Assembly: GCA_022605955.1 (NCBI GenBank)
Contig: JAKCOZ010000005.1
Location: forward strand, 30,170,950-30,234,949
DNA length: 64,000 nt
Direction: 5' to 3'
From: Rallus limicola
Lineage: Eukaryota; Chordata; Aves; Gruiformes; Rallidae
The notes under the pieces are model-generated. The model did not search any database, had not been told where the DNA came from, and saw nothing but the letters and a program-made list of their open reading frames with translations. The position numbers and the translations under genes are program-made. Numbering within the stretch: the first letter of the stretch is position 1; every line of letters starts with the position of its first letter. This document shows, in pieces, positions 24,893 to 34,830 of the stretch.

Positions 24893-26610
24893 TTGATTGA
24901 AATTACATGAGTTTTGGTCAGCATGGTAAAAACCTGTCACAGCTTCTCTGTTTACCTTAAGGCTAAAAGTCCTTCTTTCTAGTGTACTATTTACCCTGAG
25001 TCCCTATCTCACTCCAAAGGAAATGATTTCATTACCACCAGTCTCTTGTTTATTTTAGGAGAGTTTGTAGATTTGGGGGAGGGGGGGAGAGAGTGAAATA
25101 CATGATCCATATAAACAAACCCCATATGCTTTCCATGGCTGCTAGAAACCCTTGCAGAAAAGGTTAAGCATTATTTTCACACCAACCTTTAAAAAAGTGC
25201 CCTTCTTTTCTCAGACCACAAGTTTAGAGAGTCCAGCCTGAGAAAACAAAACTAAGCTTATTTTTGTTTTCTATTTATTTAAGAATAAGTTAGATTTCCC
25301 TTACTAAGAGCAACAAGAAGCACAAGTCGTTGCATACCTGCTCCTGAATGTGTTCAGTTCAATTTTTGGGAACACTTTATAAAGGCTCTTCATTTGATTT
25401 GTGACAATTATACTATTGAACACTGAATACCTTAACTGTGAAACTGGGTACTGTATTCCAGCTGCAGTATGCCATTTGAACGACCTTTCAATTACTTTTC
25501 CTTTTGTCCTGTCCCCTTTTCAAAATGGCCTACTTTTTTTTTTCTCCTGCTGTAAAATTTCAGAATTATACAAACCAGTAAACTATCTACAACACTACTT
25601 TTATAAATCAGCCTGAACAACACATGGCCTACACAAATCAAATTCTCTTTCTTCTGTTTCAGATCAAATTTTCTTTCTCTCATTTGTTGACTGCATTTTC
25701 TATTCCTCACAACTCCTCTGCCTTCAATTGCCAAAGGCCTAGCCAACATCAGATCTTAACAGCTGACCTAAGGACTAATTTATAAAACCCACATTCTCAA
25801 GTCAAATAACGTTGCATCATATATTTACTTAATAACTCAAAGTTTTCAAAACTTGGCAATGCCACTGCAATAGCACAACACACCATCCATAAGTATAACA
25901 ATGACAAAGAATTTCAGCAGAAAATACAAATAACTAGTTTTCCCTCTCAGTTAAAATTGTACAAATTCATATTAAAATTTGTATAAAGATTCCTTCCCTT
26001 GTCTTTTGCTAGTAAAAAGTCTTGGTAATGTCAGCGTTCCAGACAATTAAAAATATGCCACGTCCCTACTTAGTGTGCTTTGCATCACACTTTTGCCCTG
26101 GAAAAGTGGTTCTATTGTGTGCTGCTAACCCAAAAAAGGGCAGCAATTCAAACTATTTATCTTCAGAAAACAAAGATTGTATTTTACAATACCCTCCCAC
26201 TGTTTCTGTGGGGGAGTCAGCCTAAAACTCAAACACCAAAACACATTTTGCAGTTGATTCTCATTTCTTGTCAACCACATCATCATTTAAATGCTAACAT
26301 TCAATTTCAACAGAAGGAAAAAAATAGCCCTGCATGAACAAATCTCAAGGTTTTCATGTCACTGGTTCTAAGACAGACAAGCACATCACACAAACTCAAA
26401 GGAATCAAGTTTAGTCGTCTCTGGAGCAGCTCTTAACAGATCTAAATGTGTTTGCATTTATGCCTGAAACTGGTATGTACCATTTCATCTTCAGATTGTA
26501 AGAAAACTTACGTGTATCACTAACTCAGGGCAATACTCCTGAAAGAACACCTTTCATGGACAATGCAGAAAAAGTCACACCTTGTTTGTTCCATTTTTCA
26601 CATTATATAC

Positions 26611-26629
26611 ATTACATTAATAATGTAAT
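26611..26629. repeat. 9-bp inverted repeat with 1-base spacer
   Basis: ATTACATTA, one A, then TAATGTAAT. The arms are exact and carry the TAAT/ATTA core used by homeodomain proteins. In A+T-rich DNA this may be chance. Confidence 0.85.
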
Positions 26630-26759
26630 TATCCTCTCTACTAAAATTAGAAAACCTACCCTTTGCACTTCAGATGCTGTTTAAAGTCCACTTGTGTAAA
26701 TATATGCAAATTCAAGTTTATGTACAAATATAAACTTCTAAATGATACATAGCAATAAC

Positions 26760-26895
26760 AATTTTCTACATATGCTTGTATACATGTATATTATATATTA
26801 TTGATATACAAAGCCACCATGTAAAGGTATAGACATATGGTGCTTTTATACACATACACACATGCATACATAAATATGTATACACACACATCTCC
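26760..26895 (+). repeat. TA/CA-rich low-complexity tract
   Basis: Alternating purine-pyrimidine words (TATACA, CACATACACACATGCATACAT) run through this stretch without a strict unit. Confidence 0.7.
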
Positions 26896-29159
26896 TCTTA
26901 CATTAACATCCAGGCCCCTATACACTCCACTCCGCATGCTTTGAGAAGCTTAGTTCAATTTATCAGAAATTTTGAGCAGCACTAAATTAGGTTGACGTAT
27001 AAATCTGTGCAGAATAAGGGTCATAAATATCTTGACTCAGGTATACCCACATTACCATGGAAGAGGCTCTCTATAAACAGATCATCTGACACTGATATGT
27101 GAAGAGAATTTGGCACAATCCTAAAAATAAAGTTGTGTACTAGACGACTGCTTAAATATTTAACAGCACACCAGAGATATGGTTGATTTTAGCAGTCTAA
27201 CATGACAGTCAAATTAAAAACAAAATCACATTTTATCATCTTTTTATACTGCTTAAACAATCCAGACCAAACAGATACTTTCTGACAAAATTCACTGTGG
27301 AATAAATTTTGGAAAAATTGCGAAACAAATGTTTGGGACAAAATTCTTTGGAACTTGAAAACAGAATTATTTTAATAAAATACTCTTTACAGCATAGTCT
27401 CCTGCTTGACTGTGATAAGCAAATACGTCTCTCATAAAATCAAGACTAAACGATGCTTCAAAACATTTCAAGAAAAGAAAAAAATCATGAATCTACACAA
27501 CACAAAAAGTTCCCTCACAACAGCTCTAGATACCACAGAATTTTTTGAAGGTAGGGTCTCTGCCAGTATGCCAAGCAACTCTGTATATGCAAACCATTCC
27601 ATCATGTTTAGTAAAACAAGGTGTTAGTGAAATCATGTATACAGACATTCTTGAAGATTTAAGTTTAAAACAAAGATTCTGAGGACTAAGTAAAATGCAA
27701 ATTAATCTGCAGAATAGAGGAGGAAGAAGTCACCACCTAAAAAGAAAAAAAGATAAAGGGGGGGGAGGGGAAAGCTATCTTTCTTCCAGTTTTCTTTTTA
27801 TTTGAGCCATTTTCTTCTCAACACCCTTGGAAAAGGAGACACTTGGACTCTGAAAAACTGACTAGAAGCTCCACATTCAAGTGTGCTATGTAAACAAGCA
27901 GCTAAATGATGTTCTCTTATGTAGTCAAGAAACTGCAACAAATAGAAGTGCTGAAAATTTTTATGTCAGTACTTACTCAAATAAGTCTGAGGACAAGCCA
28001 ATGCATTCAATTTTCTTTAGACCATGGTACATCATTAGGAAATTAGGATTAGGCTCAAATTTACTTTTAACCAATTAAATTAAGAAACTACTTAAGCACA
28101 AAAGTTTAAACAACACATGCAACAGGTTTCCATTATTGCTTGCACAGTAAGTTGTTTCTGAAGTATGTGACCAAGTAAAAAGTTTTGGCCTAGCTTTGAG
28201 AGAAGGTATTGTAACTTTAAGTAAAGGTACGTCTTTCTTCAGAATTTAATAAAGCAGGTAACCATTTCATTTCTAGGTTTTGTATTTTTCTTAGTTAAAG
28301 AAGATGCATGTTTCATACTTTTTTGAAAACACTTCCGCAGTTGCTCTTCAAATTAAAAAAAAAGGAAATTCTGCTATTAAGTGAAACTCAGATGAATGGG
28401 ATCTACAGACAGATGGGAGGGAAAGCTATATAGTTTAAAAATAAATAAAAAAAAAAACTCCCTGCTGAAAATCATTTTATCTTAGTAAAAACAAGTGAAA
28501 GGAAAAAACCCCTACATCTTCCATTATAACATTTCTGAATGTTTAGTCGGTTTTTTTTTTCCTTAAATCCTGTGCAATCACTATGACACCTTTATGCGGG
28601 TCTTTCACACAACACTGACAAAGTAAAACTTTATTTTCATATATGACACGATTGTCACAACACAGAAATCCTAACAGGCAAAGGCGAGCAGAGGTACAGA
28701 CGCAAGCGAAGTGGGTTTCAGCGTGTTGCCCGAGTTTTCCCAGGCTCCTGGTGAACTGCGCCTAGCGATGCTACGATGTCAAGAGGAGCAGCGGTGAGTG
28801 CAGCCCCCGCAGGAGGCGTCACCTTTGTTTCCCGGGGCCACCGCGGCCGCCGCCAGGCGCTCCCCACCTTCCCGCCGGGTGACCCACCGGCGCCCGCGGC
28901 AGCTGCCACCGAGGGGCTGGCTTAGTCCCCCCTTGCTCCGCGGTCACCTGCCAGCTCCCGGGCTGGCACCCAGCGCCTTCTCCCACAGGAGCAGCGCCCA
29001 CTCTCACGGTCTGGCACTGGCAGGCAGGACGGGGCCGCTTAGGTGACCCCCGGCCCACGGCTTCGCCGGGCTGCTCGGCATGGGCAAAGCAGTGCGAAGC
29101 GCCGTGCGCCGCTTTGAATCCTGGGCTCTCGGGGTTGGTTTTTCCTTGTTGCTGTTTGC

Positions 29160-29180
29160 TTTTTTTTTTTTTTTTTTTTT
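29160..29180 (+). repeat. Poly(T) tract of 21 bases followed by AG
   Basis: An uninterrupted T run sits inside the CpG island in early intron 1. It is followed at once by AG, so on the plus strand it resembles a strong 3' splice site, while on the PRKD1 sense strand it is a poly(A) run. Length is probably variable between individuals. Confidence 0.9.
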
Positions 29181-29626
29181 AGTGGAAAGTTTCCTCTCGC
29201 CGCAGAGGCCGGGACAACGCGCAAACTGCCCCAGGGCGCCGCGCTGCCACCACAGCTGACAGGTTTCTGCCTCCCCCCTCCTTCCGCAACATTAAAAAGC
29301 ACAGGCAGATAGATCCGGCTGGAGTTTGTTTTTAATAACAGCTATTGATATAGCTAATTGCACCCATTGCCAACAAAATAAAAGTTAAACTCGCATGCGA
29401 GCATCCCGCACGGAGCCTCCTCGGCACCGGCGAGAGGGCGGCGGAGGAAGAGCAGGGGGCCGGGGTAAGGGGAGAGGGGCCGGCGGCAGAGGAGAGGTGC
29501 AGGAAAGTTGCGATGGGTCTCGTTAGCCCCGGAGCCAAGAGGCCCGGGAGAGGAAAGTTTACAGCAACCAGCAGCTCCCGCAGTTAGCGAGTCCGGAGGG
29601 GGTTCGAATGGGGGGTTTCTTCTTAC

Positions 29627-29815
29627 CTTCTGGTCGACGATGGAACAAGCCATTTCCCGGACGTGGGCGAGGCTGAAATCCCCTGAGGAATCCTGCATCA
29701 GCAGCACCGGCTCCCGGCTCAGCCCGATCTGGAGGTGGAAGGCAACGCCGCCGCCGGCACCAACCACCGGCGGCGGCAGCGGGCTGGGCGGCCGGATCAG
29801 CGGAGGGGCGCTCAT
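29627..29815 (-). CDS. PRKD1: PRKD1 coding exon 1 (protein kinase D1, N-terminus, 63 codons)
   Basis: Protein kinase D1 is a diacylglycerol-responsive serine/threonine kinase acting at the Golgi, plasma membrane and nucleus. This exon gives its first 63 residues. They open with MSAPP and a Pro-rich stretch (residues 4-16) and a short Gly run (19-23). From about residue 24 they match the start of the conserved ubiquitin-like/dimerisation region, including [14 protein letters not shown] and the block ending [11 protein letters not shown]. The exon ends AAG followed by GTAAG on the minus strand, a good splice donor in phase 0, which is where mammalian PRKD1 exon 1 also ends. An in-frame stop at 29855-29857 lies upstream with no ATG between, so 29815 is the start. 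Its context is weak (T at -3, A at +4). From memory, the mammalian protein has a longer Ala/Pro/Gly stretch before the conserved block, so this N-terminus is shorter. PRKD2 and PRKD3 differ clearly at the N-terminus. The C1, PH and kinase exons lie outside the window. Confidence 0.95.
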
Positions 29816-30250
29816 CGAAAACTTCCCGCCGGAGCCGCCGCCGGAGCCGAGAGGTCAGGGACGGAGGGCGAGAGGCGGGCGCCGCGGTGGAAAGTTTGCG
29901 GCCGCCCTGGAGGCGCCGGGCGAGTTCCCCCGCGAAGTTTCAGGGAAGTCCCGCCGAGCTCCTCCCGGGTGAAAATGGCGAGGGGAGGGGGGTGGGGGGG
30001 GAGGTGGAGGACCGGAGAGGATGCAGACAGGAAAAGGCGGTAAGAGAGACGCGAGGAGATAGCCCAGCCCAACTCCACCGAGGTGGTGCCGCCGCTCCGG
30101 CTGTTGGCGCTGTGCACGGCGCGGAGGCGGGACGGGCCGCGCCCTCCGCCGGGACGGGCCCGCCGCCCAGCTGGGCCGAGCAATGCCGCTCCGCCCCGCC
30201 ACCAAACGGCAGCCGCGTCCCGATAGGAGGCAGAGGCCGACCTCGGCGCC
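29816..30250 (-). promoter_or_regulatory. PRKD1: PRKD1 5' untranslated region and core promoter (TSS not resolved)
   Basis: This GC-rich DNA lies directly upstream of the PRKD1 start. It has a GC box (CCGCCCCGCC, about 30191-30200) and no clear TATA box, fitting a CpG-island promoter with dispersed initiation. The start site cannot be fixed from sequence. Two minus-strand frames open at 30205 and 30183; whether they are real upstream ORFs depends on where transcription starts. Confidence 0.7.
29982..30001 (+). promoter_or_regulatory. G-quadruplex-type G tract in the PRKD1 5' region
   Basis: The plus strand has G4-A-G6-T-G8, and the last run is long enough to supply two G-tracts, so it fits the G3+N1-7 quadruplex pattern. 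It lies about 170 bases upstream of the start codon. The G-rich strand is the template strand, so the RNA would be C-rich here. Any effect would be at DNA level, or through an i-motif on the other strand. Confidence 0.6.
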
Positions 30251-30450
30251 GCACGTATGGCTTCGACTGGTCTCTCCCCCGGCGAGGCTTCGTCTCAGCT
30301 GCCTCTAGTCTCCCCACCCGGCCCTGTCAGCGGTCTGTGGTGCTGCAGAGCGGAGAGCCTCTTCTTCCCCGGCCACCCCTGTTGGGCAGTACCTCAAAGC
30401 CGCCTTCATGTCTCCGCCTAGTCTGCGCCCTCCCAGGGCGCAGGTAGAGG

Positions 30451-33400
30451 CAAATCCTGAGGATAGTCGGGGTTTTGCTTGGCCAGCGGGCAGCATGGTG
30501 GTTTCTCCTGAGTGGCAGCTGTCCCGAGAATGGAAAGAAGTGCCAGGGGAGAGGGAGCTCCGGCTTGTCCCCATCTTTTCTGCTTGGTTTCTGCCCGCCG
30601 CTCCGGTTTGCACTGTGCCCACTCTTCCAACAGCCTCCATAGATTTTTGGAAAGGCACAAGGGACAGCTCTTTCCCATCTCTTCTCTAATAAACCAGCTA
30701 CTAGTTTCAGGTATGGCCTATGCTAAGGAGGAGCTCCCTGCCATCTAGAACTAGGATGAGTTTCCCAGCTCAGTATCAGTGCAAGCCACATCTGTTTGCA
30801 CAAACAGGACCAATGACAGGCCATGTTTAGACTACAAAGTTCATTCATAGTGTCCACTTGGAAATCTGTGAAGGCACTAGAAGTATCACCTGTAAATATT
30901 TTAGGTACCAACAAAGAAATTTTTAGCTATATATATGGCACCTGTAAGGATGTTAGTACTAAATGTATTTCTAAGTACCATGGTTGATGAAATTTACAAC
31001 CTGTTTCTTTTCAAACTGCTTTTTTTGACCAAGTGTACAGCTGCAGTGTTGTTTCATTTTGATCCGCTGTCCTATGAGGACCCATTTTACAATTGTCAGC
31101 TTGTTTCCCATCTGGGATTTGCACACACACAGCACCTTACTGTCCATGTAATTTTAATCTGTTTATTCTTTGGTGAATTTTCTTCTGAAATTGTTGCATT
31201 TCAATCTGTATCTTCTACAGAGTACCAAATCTGATGCAAATGTCAGCACTCTAGAATGAGATGATTGCTAGTTCCACTTAGACTTTTTCTTATCACATGA
31301 GGAGAAATAATCATCTTCAACCATATTTTTTGGCTTTGCTATTGAAAATCATGCTTAATTTTGCTGTTGTCTGCAGTATTTCCTTAGGAATTAATTGAGT
31401 TTTATACAGTAGTGTACCTTGGCTACGCTGGTTAGTGGTGTGACGGGCTGGTGCTTGGATATTTTTGAGTACATATGTTTGTACTCCTAGGTTAAAGCCT
31501 ACTGAGACATTATAAATACTGCAAGCTGCCTGTCATTCCAAGGCCCATACAGCTATTCTGCGTAGGAGCTAGTTCAGGAGGGCTGTGAGATCCATGTGTG
31601 AATCTGTCTCAGGAAGGGCATGTGAGTTCTAGGTGCTATCTCTAATGGCTATCACAAATTCAAATGCCAGTACAAGGTGAGAGCCACATCAGGTATCTGG
31701 GGATGTATTTTTTTTTCTTAGCACTGTAGTTCATACTTCTCCGTTGTTGAAAGAAGCATACTAGAAGATCCTGCAGCTTTGTTTCATTGGTCAGGTGATC
31801 CTCAAATGCATTAAAGCAATAAAGAATACCTGCTTAATAGTCACCAAGGCTATTGAGTTTTGATTCCAGCTTTCTGAGGCATCAATGTCACCAACTACTC
31901 TGAGTGCCTCTTCCTTCCAGTTCACTATGCCAAAGGCAGATTTGGCTCTGGTGGCAGTAGGGGTGGTGAGTTGTCCACCTCTCTCCTGCCCTTGCCATAT
32001 TTAATTATAGCATCACATAATTAAACATTTTACAACATGAGTCACATGATTCCCTTGGAAGCAAATGCCAAGAGTGGCAAAACGGCAACTCCAGATGACA
32101 TTGGCCACAATACACTGTATTATAGCTCCTCTGAAACTCTTAAAGTAACCAAAGAGAAGTAGCAATAGCAATGCTGTAAATTATGTATCTTTTGTTTTCT
32201 CATCTATGTGAAATCTAGAGATATAGATTGTAGGTTGTAGCTTGCCTACAGATCCGTGTTCTCTGTGCAGACATGAGCACATGTCTTCAAAAAGAATGAT
32301 TTCAGTATTCTTAAAAACTTGTAGGTTGCTGAGTCATTTCATTTTCACATTGGCCATGTTGAATAGACCATTGTAATTGCAATAGATATGGAAGGACTCC
32401 TTCAACATTCTGTCAGCCAGTCATATACAAATGCTGTTTATTAAAGGATGCAGTGAAATCACATGATGTGATCCTGAGTACAACCTGGCCTGTTGTACTG
32501 ACTGAAATGTCATGCATTTCATGATCCATCCAGATGGGAGATTTATTGTGCTGATGCCAGGGAGAGGAAAAGGGTGCCACAGCAGTCTGTTCTCTTTCCT
32601 GTGACCTGATACAGCGTGCATGCCTGGTTAAGCCATGTATACATGCACAGTCAGAAAAAACTCTGGATGTTTAGATTTCACTGCACCTGCACAAATAAGT
32701 TAAGCAGTACATGAACTTCAACGTGAACTTGCAAGGAAAAAAGTTTGCTGCACATAGCTACATACTTTATGCATCTGGCTACATACAGGAGGAGGGCAGT
32801 GAGCAAAGGATGTCACTGTAACATCACATTATGAAAGCCTCCCCCAGCTGCCCCCAAAGTACAATTGCTGTAATGTTGCTTCTAATTACTCTGTATCACT
32901 GCAGTACTAACGGTGAATAGTGGTCTGTGTATGGTCTCATGCCTTGTATACTTGACCCTGCACTGAAATGGTTATCTTCTTTTCTTTCAGCTTATTACAT
33001 TGTATAGTTGGAATTATGTTCTATTCTTTTGGAATAAAAATCATCCCCTTCATGAAGCTTTTATTGCTTTCTGGGTTTTTTTTTTTCCCATCCGTGCTTT
33101 AGCAGGTCCTTTTTGAACAACCAGCTATCCATTTATCTTTTGGCTCTTTTAATACAAGCAGTTACATGGCGCATATGTTTTAATTTCAAGATCAAATACC
33201 TAGGAAAGAATAATGCAGAATATTCCTAGATAATGGACAATATTGTATAAGGCAGTTTCCTTGGCATAGATGCTGTTAGTTTTTAGGTCAAAGTTATGGA
33301 CCTAAAATTTAGTTCTGATATTTGTGTAGAGAGTAGCGAAGAGGTAATTAATAGGAGTTGATAACTACTGGTTTTGTGAGGCAGATAGTAGAATATCATA

Positions 33401-34369
33401 TCCAGGTCTAGGATTGGTATTTTGAAAAATAGACTGCTTGACAGTATGATCAATAGTATAGTCTATCTTGGCAAGAGGAGAATAATGGGGCTAAAGCAGA
33501 AAAAGAAGTAAGAAGCAGAAATCTCTGGAAGCTGGATATAAAGTGAGACTGGAAACAAAGCTCAAATTTTAAATACAACAATGATTATTCATTAGAATGA
33601 ATAAGCAATGAAAATGACAAATAAACTTTTGTAATATTTTCAAATTCCGACTGAGAATTTTCAGACACACACAAGCTTTTGAGTTCATTACAGTGGTAAC
33701 TTCTTTGTTTCCCAAGATCAGAGTGGAATATAATGGATTTTTTTCCTTTAGTTATGTCCTTAATGGGATAAAAAAAAACCCAAACCAACCAACAGACAGA
33801 TTTTCTTGTCTGTGACAGCATGAAGAAATTCAAAGATATATAGGTACTCATCTTCCTTTTTTCCTCCAAAGAAGTCGAATCTTTTTTACCTCAAAAGGAA
33901 GTCATCACCTGTCCAGGAAGAAAGCGGGTTGGTGTAATCCCTTTGTGCCTTAGGTCACTTCCACTTCTTTGCATCTGCTGGACTGCATAGGCTGCTCCAT
34001 GCAGAGCAGGAGCCTGTGAAACTATCTTCTCCAACTGCTGAAGGTAACAGCAGCTTTTCATCCTTGCAAATTTACTTCCTCAACCTGCAACAAAAGATCA
34101 AATGTAAAAGTAGGCAAAGACTGTTGCTGAATCTGTCTTTTTTGCATTCTACCAATAAATTGTTTCTGTTTCCATCCTCTCACATGTTCTTGCACCATAT
34201 ATACCTCCAGGCTTATTGTTTTGATCAGGCATCCCAATGTCACTTTTTAAAACACTGGCTTTTTGGAGTATTGTCTTGCATCCAGTGCATGGTCCATTAT
34301 AAGCTCCAAATCTCTTCCTGCTAAGTAATTATTTTGTTCCTGTTTCTGTATATCTGAAGTTGATTATTC
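30451..34369. other. Upstream intergenic DNA, no gene seen
   Basis: Beyond the CpG island the sequence turns A+T-rich again. A GCGCAG/GTAGAGG donor-like site at 30444 on the plus strand could belong to a divergent promoter transcript, but nothing else supports one. No repeat or exon is recognisable. Confidence 0.55.
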
Positions 34370-34830
34370 CTGCATAAGTGTCTTCATTACACATACCTGC
34401 ATAGAAACCACTCCCATTTTTCAAGGCTCTTACACCAATTTTTCAAGATCATTTGAATTTGAATCAAAAATGCTTCCATGGCATTTGCAATCCATCTCCT
34501 TTTTGTGGAATCCACAAGTTAAAAAGGTATAGTTATTATTCAGGTTATTAGTAAAGGATTGAATACAACAGGATGTAGTACTGGCTCCTGTGGAATTCTG
34601 TCACACTCATTCTCTTTGGGGGTTTTTACCCAACTAGTTTTGTGTCCTTCTTATTTTCTTCCCAGCTTAATTTGCTCTGTTTACCCAGAAGAACATTTTA
34701 TGAGACTGTGTCAAAAAAACTTATCAGTCAAAATACAGCACACTTATTGCTTATGCTCTGTAATAGGCAGAAACTTTATCAGTTTGGAATGGTATGTCTT
34801 CTACAATAAATCAGTGTTGGCCTGATACTG
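34370..34830 (-). mobile_element. Possible ancient CR1-like ORF2 fragment, minus strand
   Basis: On the plus strand 'GTACTGGCTCCTGTGGAATTC', 'CCCAACTAGTTTTGTGTCCTT', 'TTTTATGAGACTGTGTCAAA' and 'AAACTTTATCAG' follow the order of reverse-complemented CR1/L3-type ORF2 consensus (the 'gacccctgtgg', 'gagccagtt' and 'gtgtcaaagg' blocks). Identity is low and the borders are guesses. Confidence 0.45.

Larger units (their letters stand above)
18241..28682. other. Intronic A+T-rich DNA, repeat-poor
   Basis: These 10.4 kb hold only simple repeats (listed separately), a TA/CA-rich tract near 26760-26895 and G runs at 25074-25087 and 27758-27770. Frames up to 111 codons (22359-22694 minus) are hydrophobic, Phe/Leu-rich translations of low-complexity DNA without family resemblance. 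The lack of recognisable transposons over this length is itself notable. Confidence 0.6.
1..29626 (-). other. PRKD1: PRKD1 intron 1 (5' part, continues beyond the window)
   Basis: The whole stretch below the exon 1 donor is intron. The next PRKD1 exon should continue the ubiquitin-like region; reading the minus strand I did not find it, so intron 1 is at least 29.6 kb. A very long first intron is usual for this gene. It is A+T-rich apart from the CpG island shoulder at its start, and it contains the mobile elements listed separately. Open frames inside it are mostly under 100 codons and show no family resemblance outside the CR1 copy. Confidence 0.85.
28683..30450. promoter_or_regulatory. CpG island over PRKD1 promoter, exon 1 and intron 1 start
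   Basis: Base composition changes abruptly from A+T-rich to dense CG-containing sequence at about 28683 and falls back near 30450. The island covers the upstream promoter, the 5' untranslated region, exon 1 and about 0.9 kb of intron 1. Edges were judged by eye. Many overlapping open frames in the island on both strands (for example 29887-30447 on plus) come from stop-poor GC-rich DNA and are not called as genes. Confidence 0.9.

Noticed and set aside
1..29626. PRKD1 exon 2 in this interval
   Set aside because: I looked on the minus strand for the expected continuation of the ubiquitin-like region after DQK and did not see it. A translated search would settle it.
29508..29972. 154-codon plus-strand frame across PRKD1 exon 1
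   Set aside because: It is the antisense shadow of exon 1 and its GC-rich flanks; the minus frame has the recognised PRKD1 residues and splice donor.
29887..30447. 186-codon plus-strand frame in the CpG island
   Set aside because: It overlaps the PRKD1 promoter and 5' region on the opposite strand. Its Arg/Pro/Gly-rich translation is what stop-poor GC-rich DNA gives, and several other frames are open across the same bases.
30444..30450. Divergent lncRNA first exon with donor GCGCAG/GTAGAGG
   Set aside because: One donor-like site next to a CpG island is not evidence of a transcript; no further exon signal was found.
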